DNA of 64,000 nt from Flavobacteriales bacterium (GTDB taxonomy: Bacteria > Bacteroidota > Bacteroidia > Flavobacteriales_F > PHOS-HE28). The notes under the pieces were generated by a model, which was not told the origin of the DNA, did no database searches, and saw only the letters and a program-made list of their open reading frames with translations. Positions 17,503 through 27,073 of the stretch are shown in pieces. The translations under genes were made by a program, and so were the position numbers. Position 1 is the stretch's first letter. Each line of letters starts with the position of its first letter. The stretch spans positions 1-64,000 of the forward strand of contig JADJDP010000023.1 in assembly GCA_016702645.1 (NCBI GenBank). Direction: 5' to 3'.

Positions 17503-20481
17503 ATGAGATCATTTTTTCTTTTCGCCTCGTTCCTTTTCGTTGCCGGTGCGTCCGCTCAATCCGATCGGAGTCCCGCTCACGTCGCCGAGCGTATCCAGGA
17601 GCGCGTCAACGCTGGGACCTACTTCAAGCCGGTACAACTCTTTCAATCGGTGTTGCCGACCGAAGCGACCAACGAGCTTTGGAACGACGCCTGCACCCGG
17701 GCCACCGTGCTCCACTATCTCTCGGATGCAGGAAATGATTTGTTACGTGAACGCCATCCCTTCATCACCTTGGAACTGTCGGATGAGCAGGGTCCCGTCC
17801 GATTGGACATGGAGTTGGTCGATATCACCGCTGAGGGTTTCGGAATGCGGTTGGCGAGCACGGGTGAGCTCGTGGACGCCCCGAGCGGATCGCACTACCG
17901 AGGGGTGATCCGCGGCGTGCCAGGTTCCTTGGTAGCGCTCAGTGTGTTCGAGAAGGAGGTGATGGCGCTCATTGGCGATGGACAGGACGAACGTATCATC
18001 GGCCGCTTCGAGAACGACCTGGAAGGCATGCACGCGTACTACCGCGAAGCAGACCTGCGCGCGACGAACGGTGCTGTTTGCGCCACGGTCGACGATGCGA
18101 TCATCCAGGACGCGATCGAAGACCGTCCGCAGGGAGGGGCCAAGACCATTCGATGTGTGCACATGTATTGGGAAGCCGCGTACGATCTGTATTTGAACAA
18201 GAACAGCAGCTCTTCGCAGGTCACCACCTACCTCACGGGCCTCTTCAACCAGATGGCCACGCTCTATGCGAACGACGGCGTGCAGATCCTGCTGAACGAG
18301 ATCTTCGTGTGGAACGTGGCCAGTCCGTACAATGCCACCAGCAGCAGCGGCCGTCTAAGCCAGTTCGGCACCACACGCACCAGTTTCAATGGTGAACTCG
18401 CGCACCTGATCGATCTGGGGAACTACGGGGGTGTTGCGTGGCTCAACACCTTGTGCGGCGGCACCAGCAGCCGAATGGCCTACAGTGGCATCGACGCCAC
18501 CTTCAATAATGTTCCCACCTACAGTTGGAGCGTGATGGTGGTTGCTCACGAGACCGGGCACAACATGGGCTCGTCCCACACGCACGCCTGCGTGTGGAAC
18601 GGGAACAATACCGCGATCGATGGTTGCGGTCCAACGGCCGGATACACCGAAGGGAGCTGCCCGAACGCTGGACTTCCTTCCGGCGGCGGCACGATCATGA
18701 GTTATTGCCACCTGATCGGCGGCACGGGCATCAACTTGTCCCTTGGCTTCGGCCCGCAACCCGCCTTGCGTATTCGCGAACGCGTGAACGCGGCGTCCTG
18801 CCTGTTGCAATGTGGCACCAGTTGCGATGCGCCCACGCCGCTCACCGTTACCAACCTGAACGCGACATCGGCCACGTTGAATTGGGCCAACTATGGTGTG
18901 GTGAGCTATACGCTTCGTTGGAAGCCCACCAGCAGCGGAACGTGGACGACGATCACGGGCCTTACCGGAACGAGCTATGCGCTTTCAGGCTTGACCCAGG
19001 CGGTGCAGTACGAGTACCAAGTGTTCAGCGTATGCACCAGCACCAGTAGCGCTTATAGCGCCAGCCGCGTCTTCACCACACCGGTGCCGTGCCCCGATAG
19101 CAACGAGCCCAACAACAGCACCGGCACGTCCGCATTGCTCACGCTTCCCACATCGGTGAACGCCCTCATCGCCTCGTCCTCCGATGCCGACTACTATCGC
19201 TTCGTGCTCGCGTCCACCAGCACCGTGAACCTCTCGTTGAGCAACCTGCCCGCTGATTATGAACTACGCCTGCTCAACAGCGGCGGTACCCAACTCGCCA
19301 TCAGCCAGAACAGTGGAACAAGCTCCGAGAGCATCAACTATGCGAACGCAGCGGCGGGCACCTACTACATACACGTGTTCGGCTACAACAGTGCGTTCAA
19401 TACCGTGCAGTGCTACCTGCTAAGTGCGAGCGCCTATGTCACAGCCTGCAATATCCCCCAAGGGCTTTCGAGCAATACCGTCACGTACAACAGTGCGAAC
19501 ATCACTTGGAGCGGGCCCGGAGGTACAGGAGGCAGCACCTTCGATCTTCGATGGAAACCAACCAGCAGCGGTACTTGGACCAACATCAATGGGCTGATCG
19601 CAAGCCCCTATGCGCTCTCGGGTCTAACGCAGCAGACCAGTTACGACGTGCAGGTGCGGGCTGTATGCGGTGGCGTTCAGGGCACAGTTAGCGAGTATTC
19701 CACCACGCACACGTTCACCACCCTGCAAGCCCCTTGCGAGGTGGTTCCACGGACCGTGGTCGCGGCAAAGGTTTTCCTTGACGGCGCATATCGCGCAGGC
19801 ACCGGGCTCATGGTGGATTCATTGCGCAAGCTCAACCTGCTTCCGCTCAACGAGCCTTACACGGCAATGGGGCGCACCATCAATGGGCCGACCGTCACAA
19901 CTGCGGGTGTGTTTGGACCAACTGGCGGCAACGCCATAGTGGATTGGGTGATGGTGGAACTGCGCGCTACCAGCGCGCCTTATGCTGTGCTGGAGGCAAG
20001 GGTGGGTCTTGTGCAGCGCGATGGTGATGTGGTGGCACCGGACGGAAGTTCACCGCTCGGCTTCTGCCAGAACGCAGGGAACTACCGCGTGGCCGTTCGG
20101 CATCGGAACCACCTTGGCTGCATGACCAACGCGAACGTGGCACTCGGGGGCACGGCCACTACGCTGGACTTCACGAGCGCGGCACTCGTGACGTACGGGA
20201 CCAACGCACGGCGCACGGCTGGAAGCGTACAAACCCTCTGGAGCGGGAACGTGGTTGCGAACAGCGAACTCAAGTACGTTGGTGAGTTCAATGACCGTGA
20301 CCCCATCCTCACCGCCATAGGCGGAAGCATACCCACCAATACGGCATCGGGCTATCTCATGAGCGATGTGAATCTGGATGGCATGGTTAAGTACGTGGGT
20401 GCCGATAATGATCGCGACCCGATACTCACCAATGTTGGCGGAACGGTACCCACGAACGTGTTGGGCGAGCAGTTGCCTTAG
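17503..20481 (+). CDS. Secreted reprolysin-like metalloprotease with FN3, PPC and dockerin-like C-terminus
   Basis: About 992 residues. The signal peptide MRSFFLFASFLFVAGASAQ fixes the start (within a base). A propeptide-like region precedes a metzincin catalytic domain: VVAHETGHNMGSSH (HExxHxxGxxH, Glu as base) and the Met-turn TIMSYCH. Then follow a fibronectin III domain, a pre-peptidase C-terminal domain (DSNEPNNS ... DADYYRFVL), and a second FN3 almost identical in places to the first (both carry LRWKPTSSGTW and YALSGLTQ). Instead of a T9SS tail the last ~240 residues form a distinct module ending in two NDRDPIL repeats and the terminal EQLP. Protease activity is well supported; how the tail acts is inferred. 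Confidence 0.9.
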   Translation: MRSFFLFASFLFVAGASAQSDRSPAHVAERIQERVNAGTYFKPVQLFQSVLPTEATNELWNDACTRATVLHYLSDAGNDLLRERHPFITLELSDEQGPVRLDMELVDITAEGFGMRLASTGELVDAPSGSHYRGVIRGVPGSLVALSVFEKEVMALIGDGQDERIIGRFENDLEGMHAYYREADLRATNGAVCATVDDAIIQDAIEDRPQGGAKTIRCVHMYWEAAYDLYLNKNSSSSQVTTYLTGLFNQMATLYANDGVQILLNEIFVWNVASPYNATSSSGRLSQFGTTRTSFNGELAHLIDLGNYGGVAWLNTLCGGTSSRMAYSGIDATFNNVPTYSWSVMVVAHETGHNMGSSHTHACVWNGNNTAIDGCGPTAGYTEGSCPNAGLPSGGGTIMSYCHLIGGTGINLSLGFGPQPALRIRERVNAASCLLQCGTSCDAPTPLTVTNLNATSATLNWANYGVVSYTLRWKPTSSGTWTTITGLTGTSYALSGLTQAVQYEYQVFSVCTSTSSAYSASRVFTTPVPCPDSNEPNNSTGTSALLTLPTSVNALIASSSDADYYRFVLASTSTVNLSLSNLPADYELRLLNSGGTQLAISQNSGTSSESINYANAAAGTYYIHVFGYNSAFNTVQCYLLSASAYVTACNIPQGLSSNTVTYNSANITWSGPGGTGGSTFDLRWKPTSSGTWTNINGLIASPYALSGLTQQTSYDVQVRAVCGGVQGTVSEYSTTHTFTTLQAPCEVVPRTVVAAKVFLDGAYRAGTGLMVDSLRKLNLLPLNEPYTAMGRTINGPTVTTAGVFGPTGGNAIVDWVMVELRATSAPYAVLEARVGLVQRDGDVVAPDGSSPLGFCQNAGNYRVAVRHRNHLGCMTNANVALGGTATTLDFTSAALVTYGTNARRTAGSVQTLWSGNVVANSELKYVGEFNDRDPILTAIGGSIPTNTASGYLMSDVNLDGMVKYVGADNDRDPILTNVGGTVPTNVLGEQLP
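18829..19725 (+). repeat. Two near-identical FN3 modules within the 17503 protease
   Basis: The first module (about 18829-19083) and the second (about 19440-19725) share LRWKPTSSGTW, then ALSGLTQ about 20 residues later, at matching positions. A PPC domain lies between them. The pair looks like an internal duplication. Confidence 0.6.
20265..20478 (+). repeat. Tandem NDRDPIL (dockerin/EF-hand-like) repeats at a protein C-terminus
   Basis: Two copies: LKYVGEFNDRDPILTAIGG and VKYVGADNDRDPILTNVGG, each followed by PTN, and then the terminal EQLP. Asp/Asn spacing (DVNLDG, NDRDP) resembles a calcium-binding dockerin loop. Confidence 0.6.
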
Positions 20482-20531
20482 CGTACGCACTGATCGCGAT
20501 CGACTGCCGTTGCAAGGACATTCCCCTTGCC

Positions 20532-21266
20532 ATGGGCGCGTCCAACGGTTCCTTGTTTCGGCCCTTCCTGTTGTTGCTGATGACGGCGGCTGGGTCCACC
20601 ATGTTGGCGCAGGCACCCTGGCTGCTGAAGGCGGGTGCCAACTATACGTGGTACAGCGACCCGCTGGGACTAGGGCATGGTCCGCGGACAGGACGGGCTG
20701 CGTCCGGAGCTGGTTACCAAGTAGGAGCGAGCTACGAGTTGCCGTTCCGTTCGGAGTTGGGCTTGTCCACCGAAGTGCAACTGACCGAATTCTCGGCCGG
20801 CTACCAGTTCGATGAGACCCAGATCGGCTACCCACCGAGTTCCGCTGTGGATGGTCACGACAGCGGAAAACGCACCATGCGGTGTCACCGGGTGGACTTG
20901 CCCGTGTCGCTGGTGTATCGCGGTTGGCCCGGCCTGCGCGTGGAAGCTGGTCCTTATGTGTCGCGGCTGCTGCGCGCAACCGAGGTCTGGCGTGGTACGC
21001 GCTGGAACAACGGCGAGGAATACGACCTGGACGAGCAAGTGGACATGACAGCAATGCTGGCTCCATGGGAGTTCGGTGCGGTGCTGGGTGTGCTGGTCGA
21101 GGGTCCACGCGGGGTACACGTACACCTGCGGTATATGTGGGCGGTTCACCAACCTGGACGTGGCGGAGGGAGCAGCCCGAGCTATACACGCCAGGCGCAG
21201 GTGGCGCTGGCCTACAATTTCAAGGGAGGGAGGCGGGAGGATGGGCACCCGCCCATTGAGCCCTGA
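20532..21266 (+). CDS. Outer-membrane beta-barrel protein (porin-like)
   Basis: A 244-residue protein with a signal peptide (FRPFLLLLMTAAGSTMLAQ). The rest alternates hydrophobic and polar residues with the look of an 8-stranded barrel: LLKAGANYTWY, GYQVGASYELPF, LGLSTEVQLTEF, VDLPVSLVYRG, LRVEAGPYVSRLL, and the late aromatic strand AQVALAYNF. This fits the PorT/OmpW-like outer-membrane barrels of Bacteroidota; no specific substrate can be assigned. It starts 50 bases after the protease stop. A short hydrophilic tail follows the last strand. Confidence 0.75.
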   Translation: MGASNGSLFRPFLLLLMTAAGSTMLAQAPWLLKAGANYTWYSDPLGLGHGPRTGRAASGAGYQVGASYELPFRSELGLSTEVQLTEFSAGYQFDETQIGYPPSSAVDGHDSGKRTMRCHRVDLPVSLVYRGWPGLRVEAGPYVSRLLRATEVWRGTRWNNGEEYDLDEQVDMTAMLAPWEFGAVLGVLVEGPRGVHVHLRYMWAVHQPGRGGGSSPSYTRQAQVALAYNFKGGRREDGHPPIEP

Positions 21267-21454
21267 AGGTCAGTGGGTGGGCCTTGTCGAACGGTCGGAG
21301 ATCGGCTCTTTGAAGCTTTCCGATGGCCTGTTGAAAACCCCGATCGATCGTGGATAACGGGAGTTTTCAACGCCCATAGCCCGCTTGGGAGCAGGACTAA
21401 CTTCGGCCCAGCCTTCGGAAGCCCTTGACAGGCTTGGCTTCCGGCAGAATTTAG
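21267..21454. other. Upstream region of parE with an inverted repeat
   Basis: No gene. GGAAGCC (21417-21423) and GGCTTCC (21436-21442) form a 7-bp inverted repeat spanning a TTGACA-like sequence (21425-21430). It might be an operator or promoter part, but a GAATTTAG sequence abutting the ATG at 21455 is too close to act as the matching -7 element. Confidence 0.3.
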
Positions 21455-23365
21455 ATGAGCGCAGCGAACTACAGTGAAGAGCATATCCGGTCGTTGGACT
21501 GGAAGGAGCACATCCGGTTGCGGCCGGGGATGTACATCGGCAAACTCGGCGACGGCAGCAGCCCCGACGACGGCATTTATGTGCTGTTGAAGGAGGTGCT
21601 GGACAACTGCATCGATGAGTACGTGATGGGTCACGGCAAGAAGGTGGACATCACTATCGAAGGCACGCGCGTGGAAGTGCGCGATTACGGTCGTGGTGTG
21701 CCGCTGGGCAAGGTGATCGATGTGGTGAGCAAGATCAACACGGGGGCCAAGTACGACAGCAAAGCGTTCAAGAAGAGCGTGGGTCTCAACGGGGTGGGTA
21801 CCAAAGCGGTGAACGCGCTGAGCAGCTATTTCAAGATCGAAAGCGTACGCGATGGCGAGCTCATGCGTGCCGAGTTCGACCGCGGTGTGTTGCGCAAGAA
21901 CAACAAGGTGGTGAAGAGCGATGAGGTCAACGGCACGCGTGTGGTCTTCGAGCCGGATGAGCAGATGTTCAAACACTACCAGTACCGCGAGCAGCATATC
22001 GAGCGCCTGCTCTGGAACTACTGCTACTTGAACACTGGGCTGGCCATCCATTACAACGGTCAGAAGTTCCAGAGCAAGAACGGTCTGCTGGACCTGCTCA
22101 CCACCAAGATGGACGGCGAGCCGCTCTATCCGATCATCCACCTTGTCGGGGATGACATCGAGGTGGCCATGACCCACGCCAACCACTACGGGGAGGAGTA
22201 TTACAGCTTCGTGAACGGCCAGCACACCACACAGGGTGGTACGCACCAGAGCGCCTTCCGCGAAGCGGTTGCCAAGGTGATCAAGGACTACTTCAAGAAG
22301 GATTGGGAGGCCGGTGACGTTCGTACTGGGATCGTTGCGGCTGTGGCTGTGAAGGTGATCGAGCCCGTGTTCGAGAGCCAGACGAAGACCAAGCTCGGAT
22401 CATTGGAGATCGAACCCGGCGGGCAGAGCATGCGCTCCTTCGTCGGCGACTTCCTTGCGACCAAGCTGGACAACTACCTGCACAAGAACCCCGAAACAAC
22501 GCAGGCGCTCCAGGGCAAGATCCTGGAGAGCGAGCGCGAGCGAAAGGAGTTGAGCGGCATCCGCAAATTGGCGCGAGAACGTGCGAAGAAGGCGAGCCTG
22601 CACAACCGCAAGCTGCGCGATTGCCGCGTCCATTTCGATGATCCCAAGAAGGACGACCGCAAGGAGGCCACCACGCTCTTCATCACCGAGGGCGACAGTG
22701 CGAGCGGCAGCATCACCAAGAGCCGCGACGTGAACACGCAGGCGGTCTTCAGCCTGAAAGGCAAACCGCTCAATTGCCATGGCCTCACCAAGAAGGTGGT
22801 GTACGAGAACGAGGAGTTCAACCTGGTACAGGCTGCGCTCAACATCGAGGACGGCATGGACGGACTGCGCTACAACCGCATCGTCATCGCCACCGATGCC
22901 GATGTGGACGGTATGCACATCCGCCTGCTCTTGATGACCTTCTTCCTCCAGTTCTTTCCCGATCTGGTCAAGAACGACCATCTCTACATCCTGCAGACCC
23001 CGCTCTTTCGCGTGCGCAACAAGAAGGAGACGATCTACTGTTACAGCGAACAGGAACGCGTGAACGCATTGGGCAAACTGGGGAAGACCGCCGAGATCAC
23101 CCGGTTCAAGGGCTTGGGCGAGATCAGTCCCGATGAGTTCAAGCACTTCATCGGCGAGGACATCCGATTGGAGCCGGTGATGATCACCAAGGACGCCTCG
23201 GTACACGCGTTGCTCGATTTCTACATGGGCAAGAACACGCCCGAGCGCCAGAACTTCATCATCGAGAACCTGAAAGTGGAGAAGGACCTGGTGAAGGAGG
23301 ATAAGCCCGAGCCGCTTGCGAAGAGCATTGCTCGGAAGTTGGAAGAGAACGAAGTGGAAGTGTGA
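21455..23365 (+). CDS. parE: DNA topoisomerase IV subunit B (ParE)
   Basis: The ATPase subunit of the type IIA topoisomerase that unlinks daughter chromosomes. The 636-residue size fits the family. GHKL ATP-binding residues are visible: the opening RLRPGMYIG, LDNCIDEY (Glu-Asn region), DYGRGVPLG, and GLNGVGTKAVNALS. The TOPRIM half carries TEGDSASG and the metal-binding DADVDGMH. A type IIA B-subunit could also be GyrB; assignment to ParE rests on the nearby parC and on the typical Bacteroidota topoIV opening SEEHIRSLDWKEHIR. Confidence 0.95.
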   Translation: MSAANYSEEHIRSLDWKEHIRLRPGMYIGKLGDGSSPDDGIYVLLKEVLDNCIDEYVMGHGKKVDITIEGTRVEVRDYGRGVPLGKVIDVVSKINTGAKYDSKAFKKSVGLNGVGTKAVNALSSYFKIESVRDGELMRAEFDRGVLRKNNKVVKSDEVNGTRVVFEPDEQMFKHYQYREQHIERLLWNYCYLNTGLAIHYNGQKFQSKNGLLDLLTTKMDGEPLYPIIHLVGDDIEVAMTHANHYGEEYYSFVNGQHTTQGGTHQSAFREAVAKVIKDYFKKDWEAGDVRTGIVAAVAVKVIEPVFESQTKTKLGSLEIEPGGQSMRSFVGDFLATKLDNYLHKNPETTQALQGKILESERERKELSGIRKLARERAKKASLHNRKLRDCRVHFDDPKKDDRKEATTLFITEGDSASGSITKSRDVNTQAVFSLKGKPLNCHGLTKKVVYENEEFNLVQAALNIEDGMDGLRYNRIVIATDADVDGMHIRLLLMTFFLQFFPDLVKNDHLYILQTPLFRVRNKKETIYCYSEQERVNALGKLGKTAEITRFKGLGEISPDEFKHFIGEDIRLEPVMITKDASVHALLDFYMGKNTPERQNFIIENLKVEKDLVKEDKPEPLAKSIARKLEENEVEV

Positions 23366-23442
23366 GCCATGGAGCATGAAGCGCGACGTTCGAGGATACG
23401 GTCGGATGGTGCTGTTCATGTTCACATGGGCGACATGTCCAC

Positions 23443-24105
23443 ATGGGCACATGCAAGTTCGCTCGGTCCACCGGCAAGCTGCGTATCCTCTGCGAACCCG
23501 TCGGCACCAGCAGCTACGTTGTGGACGGCAAGCACCGGCTCACCGATCGCGAGATCACGCTCATGGAGGGTCCGCACAAGCTGGTGTTCTGGGCACCCGA
23601 ACGCCGCATGCTCGATACCACGGTCATGGTCGTGGCAGGTGCCACCAAGGAGGTGCGGGCGCAGTTGCGCTATTCCGAAGAGTACATCACCTACCGCGCG
23701 CAAGCGGATCGGTTCGAGCGCAATGATCGCTGGATGAAATACGGAACACCACTGGTGGCCGTTGGGACAGGCGCATGGGCGGCCGTGAGCATCGTGCGCG
23801 CGATGGATGCACGCAAAGACCTGGATGCCTTGCAGGACGAATACACCACCAGCGCCGATCCTGATGGACTGCGGGACCTCAAGGCGACGCGCATTCCGGA
23901 AGCCAACGACGAACTGCGCAAAGCGCGAACGATGGCCTATGTGAGCAGTGGCGTTCTTGCGTTGAGCGCGGGTGCGGTTTGGTACGTCCAAAAACTCCGG
24001 CGTGAGCGCGCGGCACCCGTCTTCGAGGACAAGGAAAGGTGCGCTTCGATGGGCTCGTGTGGGTGCCGGGAACGAACGGTGCAGGGACTTGGGCGATGGG
24101 ACTAA
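23443..24105 (+). CDS. PEGA-like membrane protein between parE and parC
   Basis: A 220-residue protein of unknown role. Residues ~10-70 resemble a PEGA domain (KLRILCEPVGTSSYVVDGK ... MEGPHKLVFW), a surface-layer-type beta module. Two membrane segments follow (TPLVAVGTGAWAAVSIV and AYVSSGVLALSAGAVWYV) separated by a charged stretch likely to be helical. No signal peptide is seen from this start. In another frame, an ATG at 23376 opens MKRDVRGYGRMVLFMFTWATC, which looks like a lipoprotein leader, so a one-base error near 23450 may hide the true N-terminus. Likely cotranscribed with parE, the next lipoprotein gene and parC. Confidence 0.65.
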   Translation: MGTCKFARSTGKLRILCEPVGTSSYVVDGKHRLTDREITLMEGPHKLVFWAPERRMLDTTVMVVAGATKEVRAQLRYSEEYITYRAQADRFERNDRWMKYGTPLVAVGTGAWAAVSIVRAMDARKDLDALQDEYTTSADPDGLRDLKATRIPEANDELRKARTMAYVSSGVLALSAGAVWYVQKLRRERAAPVFEDKERCASMGSCGCRERTVQGLGRWD

Positions 24106-24118
24106 CAATGCCGATCCG

Positions 24119-24541
24119 ATGAGAGTCCATTGTCTCCTGTTGCTGCTCCTGCCGATGATCTCGTCTTGCGGCAAGGGCGAATTGGATCCCGATACGCTCA
24201 CCAATAACCCCTTTGACCCCGCATACAACGGCGCTTCCGTCTTTGTGTTCGACACGACCTACCTGGATCCGGTCAATGTTGGCGGCACCACGCTGTTTTA
24301 CCAAGCGATCCTCTTCCATGTGAAAGAGGAGCTGTTCCTTTCCGATGCGGCCTATTCGGTCCAAGTCTTCGATCGCGAAAGCGGTATCACCACGGTCATC
24401 GATGCGAACCCCTCGAACAGCGACCGGTTCCATTACCAGAAACCCGACGCGGTAATTGGCAGTCCGGTATGCCTTGAACTGCGCCTCTACAACAACCAGA
24501 GCGCCGCGCGCGCCGAGGAGATCTGTGCGACCCTGCAATGA
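24119..24541 (+). CDS. Small predicted lipoprotein overlapping parC
   Basis: A 140-residue protein starting MRVHCLLLLLLPMISSCGKG: a lipoprotein signal peptide with lipobox ISSC. The mature part is acidic, with beta-rich stretches (YLDPVNVGGTTLFYQAILF, YSVQVFDRESG), and matches no family I know. Its TGA overlaps the parC ATG (ATGA), so the two are very likely translated from one message. Its presence between two topoisomerase genes is unexplained. Confidence 0.75.
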   Translation: MRVHCLLLLLLPMISSCGKGELDPDTLTNNPFDPAYNGASVFVFDTTYLDPVNVGGTTLFYQAILFHVKEELFLSDAAYSVQVFDRESGITTVIDANPSNSDRFHYQKPDAVIGSPVCLELRLYNNQSAARAEEICATLQ

Positions 24542-26955
24542 GCGACGAGACGAACGGCATCGACAATGATGCACTGAAGGACGATCCCACCAACGGTGGC
24601 GGTGAACCCCACAGCAACGTGCCCGGTGGCGGCACGGCTGGGGAATTCAGCGTGAGCGGCATGTACCGCGACTGGTTCCTTGATTACGCGAGCTATGTGA
24701 TCCTGGAACGAGCGGTGCCCGCATTGTACGATGGATTGAAACCCGTGCAGCGCCGCATCCTGCACGCCATGAGCGACCTTGATGATGGGCGGTACAACAA
24801 GGTGGCCAACATCATCGGGCACACCATGCAGTACCATCCGCATGGTGACGCCAGCATCGGTGATGCGCTCGTGCAACTGGGGCAGAAGGACCTCCTGATC
24901 GATTGCCAGGGGAACTGGGGCAACACGCTCACCGGCGACAGTGCCGCTGCTCCGCGTTACATCGAGGCGCGCTTGAGCAAGTTCGCCAGCGATGTCGTCT
25001 TCAACCCGAAGACCACCGAGTGGCAATTGAGCTACGACGGTAACGAGAAGGGCAAGATAAAGGTCCGCCACATCGAGGACAACACAGCCGAGAACGCGGA
25101 GATCATCATCCACCTCGCTGCGGGTGTTTCGCCGGACAATACGATCGATGCGCTCTATGCCTTCACCGATTGCGAGTTGAGCATCGCGCCGAACGCGGTG
25201 GTGATCGAGAACGACAAGCCGCGCTTCATCGGCGTGAAGGAACTGCTGCGCATCAGCACGGACAATACGCTGCGGCTGCTGGAACTGGAGCTGAAGATCA
25301 AGAAGGGAGAACTCGAGGAGCAATGGCACTTCGCTTCGCTGGAGCGGATCTTCATCGAGAAGAAGGTCTATCGCAAGATCGAGGAAGCCGAGACCTGGGA
25401 GGAGGTGCTCTCGTTCATCGACAAGGGATTGAAGCCGCACGTGCAGGAGTTGAAGCGGCCGGTGACGCAGGACGACATCGTGCGCCTCACGGAGATCCGT
25501 ATCAAGCGCATCTCGCGCTTCGATGCGTTCAAGGCCGACGAGCATATCAAGCAGCTCGCCGAGCAGATCAAGGAGGTGCAGTACAAGCTGGACCACCTCA
25601 TCGATCATGCGGTGGACTACTTCAAGGACCTGAAGAAGAAGTACGGCACAGGACGGGAACGCAAGACCGAACTGCGCACCTTCGACACCATCGTTGCGAC
25701 CAAGGTGGCGGTGGCGAACAAGAAGCTCTACATCGACCGCAATGAGGGCTTCATGGGCTGGAGCCTGCGCAACTTCGAGTTCGTGGATGAATGCTCGGAG
25801 TTGGACGACATCATCGTCTTCCGCCTGAACGGCACCATGCTCGTCACCAAAGTGGCGGACAAGAAGTTCATCGGGAAGGGTGTGCTGCACATCGGTGTCT
25901 TCAAGAAGAACGACGAGCGCACGATCCACCACATGATCTACCAGGATGGCGCGCGCGGTGCCTACTTCATGAAGCGCTTCGTCGTCAGCGGGGTGACGCG
26001 CGACAAGGAATACGACCTCACCAGTGGTGCACCCGGCAGCAGCGTGGAGTACTTCACCTGCAACCCGGACGGGGCCAGCGAAACGGTGACCGTGACTTTG
26101 CGCCCGAAGCCGAACCTGCGCAAGAACAAGTTCGACATCGACTTCGCGGCCATGAGCGTGAAGGGCCGCAGCAGCAAGGGCAATCTGCTCACACGCTACA
26201 CCGTGCAGAAGATCGTGCAGAAGGAGCGTGGCAGCAGTACGCTAGGTGCCATCCCCGTGTGGTTCGATGAAACGGTGCGTCGCCTGAACGACAAGGGCCA
26301 TGGGCGTTACCTGGGCCGCTTCTCCGGCGAGGACAAGATCCTGGTGATCACGCGCAGCGGTAACTACCACCTCTTCCCCTGCGTGCTCAGCACCCACTTC
26401 CCCGATGACGCTCTCACCGTGGTGAAGTGGAACCCGAAGGACATCATCAGCGCTGTGTATTGGGAAGGGGAGAAGCAGCAGTACAACGTGAAGCGCTTCG
26501 AAGTGGAGCCCTCACGCGATCCCGTTTCCTTCATCACCGAGCATCCGGATAGCAAGCTCGTGCTGCACAGCCTGGTTCCTGAAGTACAGGTACACATCGC
26601 CTACGACAAGCGCAGTACCAGCCGTGCCGATGAGGATATCGACCTCACGGGCTTCATCGGTGTCAAAGGAGTGAAGGCCCTCGGCAATCGCCTCACTTCC
26701 CAGAAGGTGAAGGAACTCACGCTCACCACGCCGGTCTTCATCCCCATGACGCCCGATTTGGAGGAAGTGCAGGGCATGCTGATCAGCGAGGATGAGATCG
26801 GCAACTTGGACGCACCCGAAGAGGAGGGTTTGGAGGAAAGCCCGATGAAGCAGCTGAAGCGCAAGCAGGCCGCTGAAGAGGTGGAGCGCTCACCGGAAGA
26901 CCCGCTGATCAGCCGCACGGAGCCAGGCAAGCAGATCAAGATGGGATTGGATTGA
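24538..26955 (+). CDS. parC: DNA topoisomerase IV subunit A (ParC)
   Basis: The DNA-cleaving subunit, 805 residues. The catalytic tyrosine is about Tyr141 in SAAAPRYIEARLS; upstream MYRDWFLDYASYVI, ALYDGLKPVQRRIL and QYHPHGDASIGDA are the winged-helix signatures. A coiled-coil region (~residues 310-400, rich in K and E) and a beta-pinwheel C-terminal domain follow. It lacks a clear GyrA box, in agreement with ParC. The first ~37 residues are a Gly/Asp/Asn-rich lead-in. The last ~70 residues are charged and probably disordered (EEEGLEESPMKQLKRKQAAEE). Translation is coupled to the lipoprotein gene by a 4-base overlap. Confidence 0.95.
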   Translation: MSDETNGIDNDALKDDPTNGGGEPHSNVPGGGTAGEFSVSGMYRDWFLDYASYVILERAVPALYDGLKPVQRRILHAMSDLDDGRYNKVANIIGHTMQYHPHGDASIGDALVQLGQKDLLIDCQGNWGNTLTGDSAAAPRYIEARLSKFASDVVFNPKTTEWQLSYDGNEKGKIKVRHIEDNTAENAEIIIHLAAGVSPDNTIDALYAFTDCELSIAPNAVVIENDKPRFIGVKELLRISTDNTLRLLELELKIKKGELEEQWHFASLERIFIEKKVYRKIEEAETWEEVLSFIDKGLKPHVQELKRPVTQDDIVRLTEIRIKRISRFDAFKADEHIKQLAEQIKEVQYKLDHLIDHAVDYFKDLKKKYGTGRERKTELRTFDTIVATKVAVANKKLYIDRNEGFMGWSLRNFEFVDECSELDDIIVFRLNGTMLVTKVADKKFIGKGVLHIGVFKKNDERTIHHMIYQDGARGAYFMKRFVVSGVTRDKEYDLTSGAPGSSVEYFTCNPDGASETVTVTLRPKPNLRKNKFDIDFAAMSVKGRSSKGNLLTRYTVQKIVQKERGSSTLGAIPVWFDETVRRLNDKGHGRYLGRFSGEDKILVITRSGNYHLFPCVLSTHFPDDALTVVKWNPKDIISAVYWEGEKQQYNVKRFEVEPSRDPVSFITEHPDSKLVLHSLVPEVQVHIAYDKRSTSRADEDIDLTGFIGVKGVKALGNRLTSQKVKELTLTTPVFIPMTPDLEEVQGMLISEDEIGNLDAPEEEGLEESPMKQLKRKQAAEEVERSPEDPLISRTEPGKQIKMGLD

Positions 26956-27073
26956 ACGTGACATTGATCAAGCGATCGTCGCCTTTACGGTCGACCAAAT
27001 GCCGCGCTCCCCTGATCGCAGATTCCGGAAGACGGGCACTCTGCGATTGTCTAAACCTTAGCGCTGAAGCGCT

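Noticed and set aside
20265..20478. A CRISPR or tandem DNA repeat
   Set aside because: The similarity is at protein level in two coding repeats; there are no regular spacers.
21425..21454. TTG-N19-GAATTTAG as parE promoter
   Set aside because: The -7 part has two mismatches and touches the ATG, so transcription would start inside the gene.
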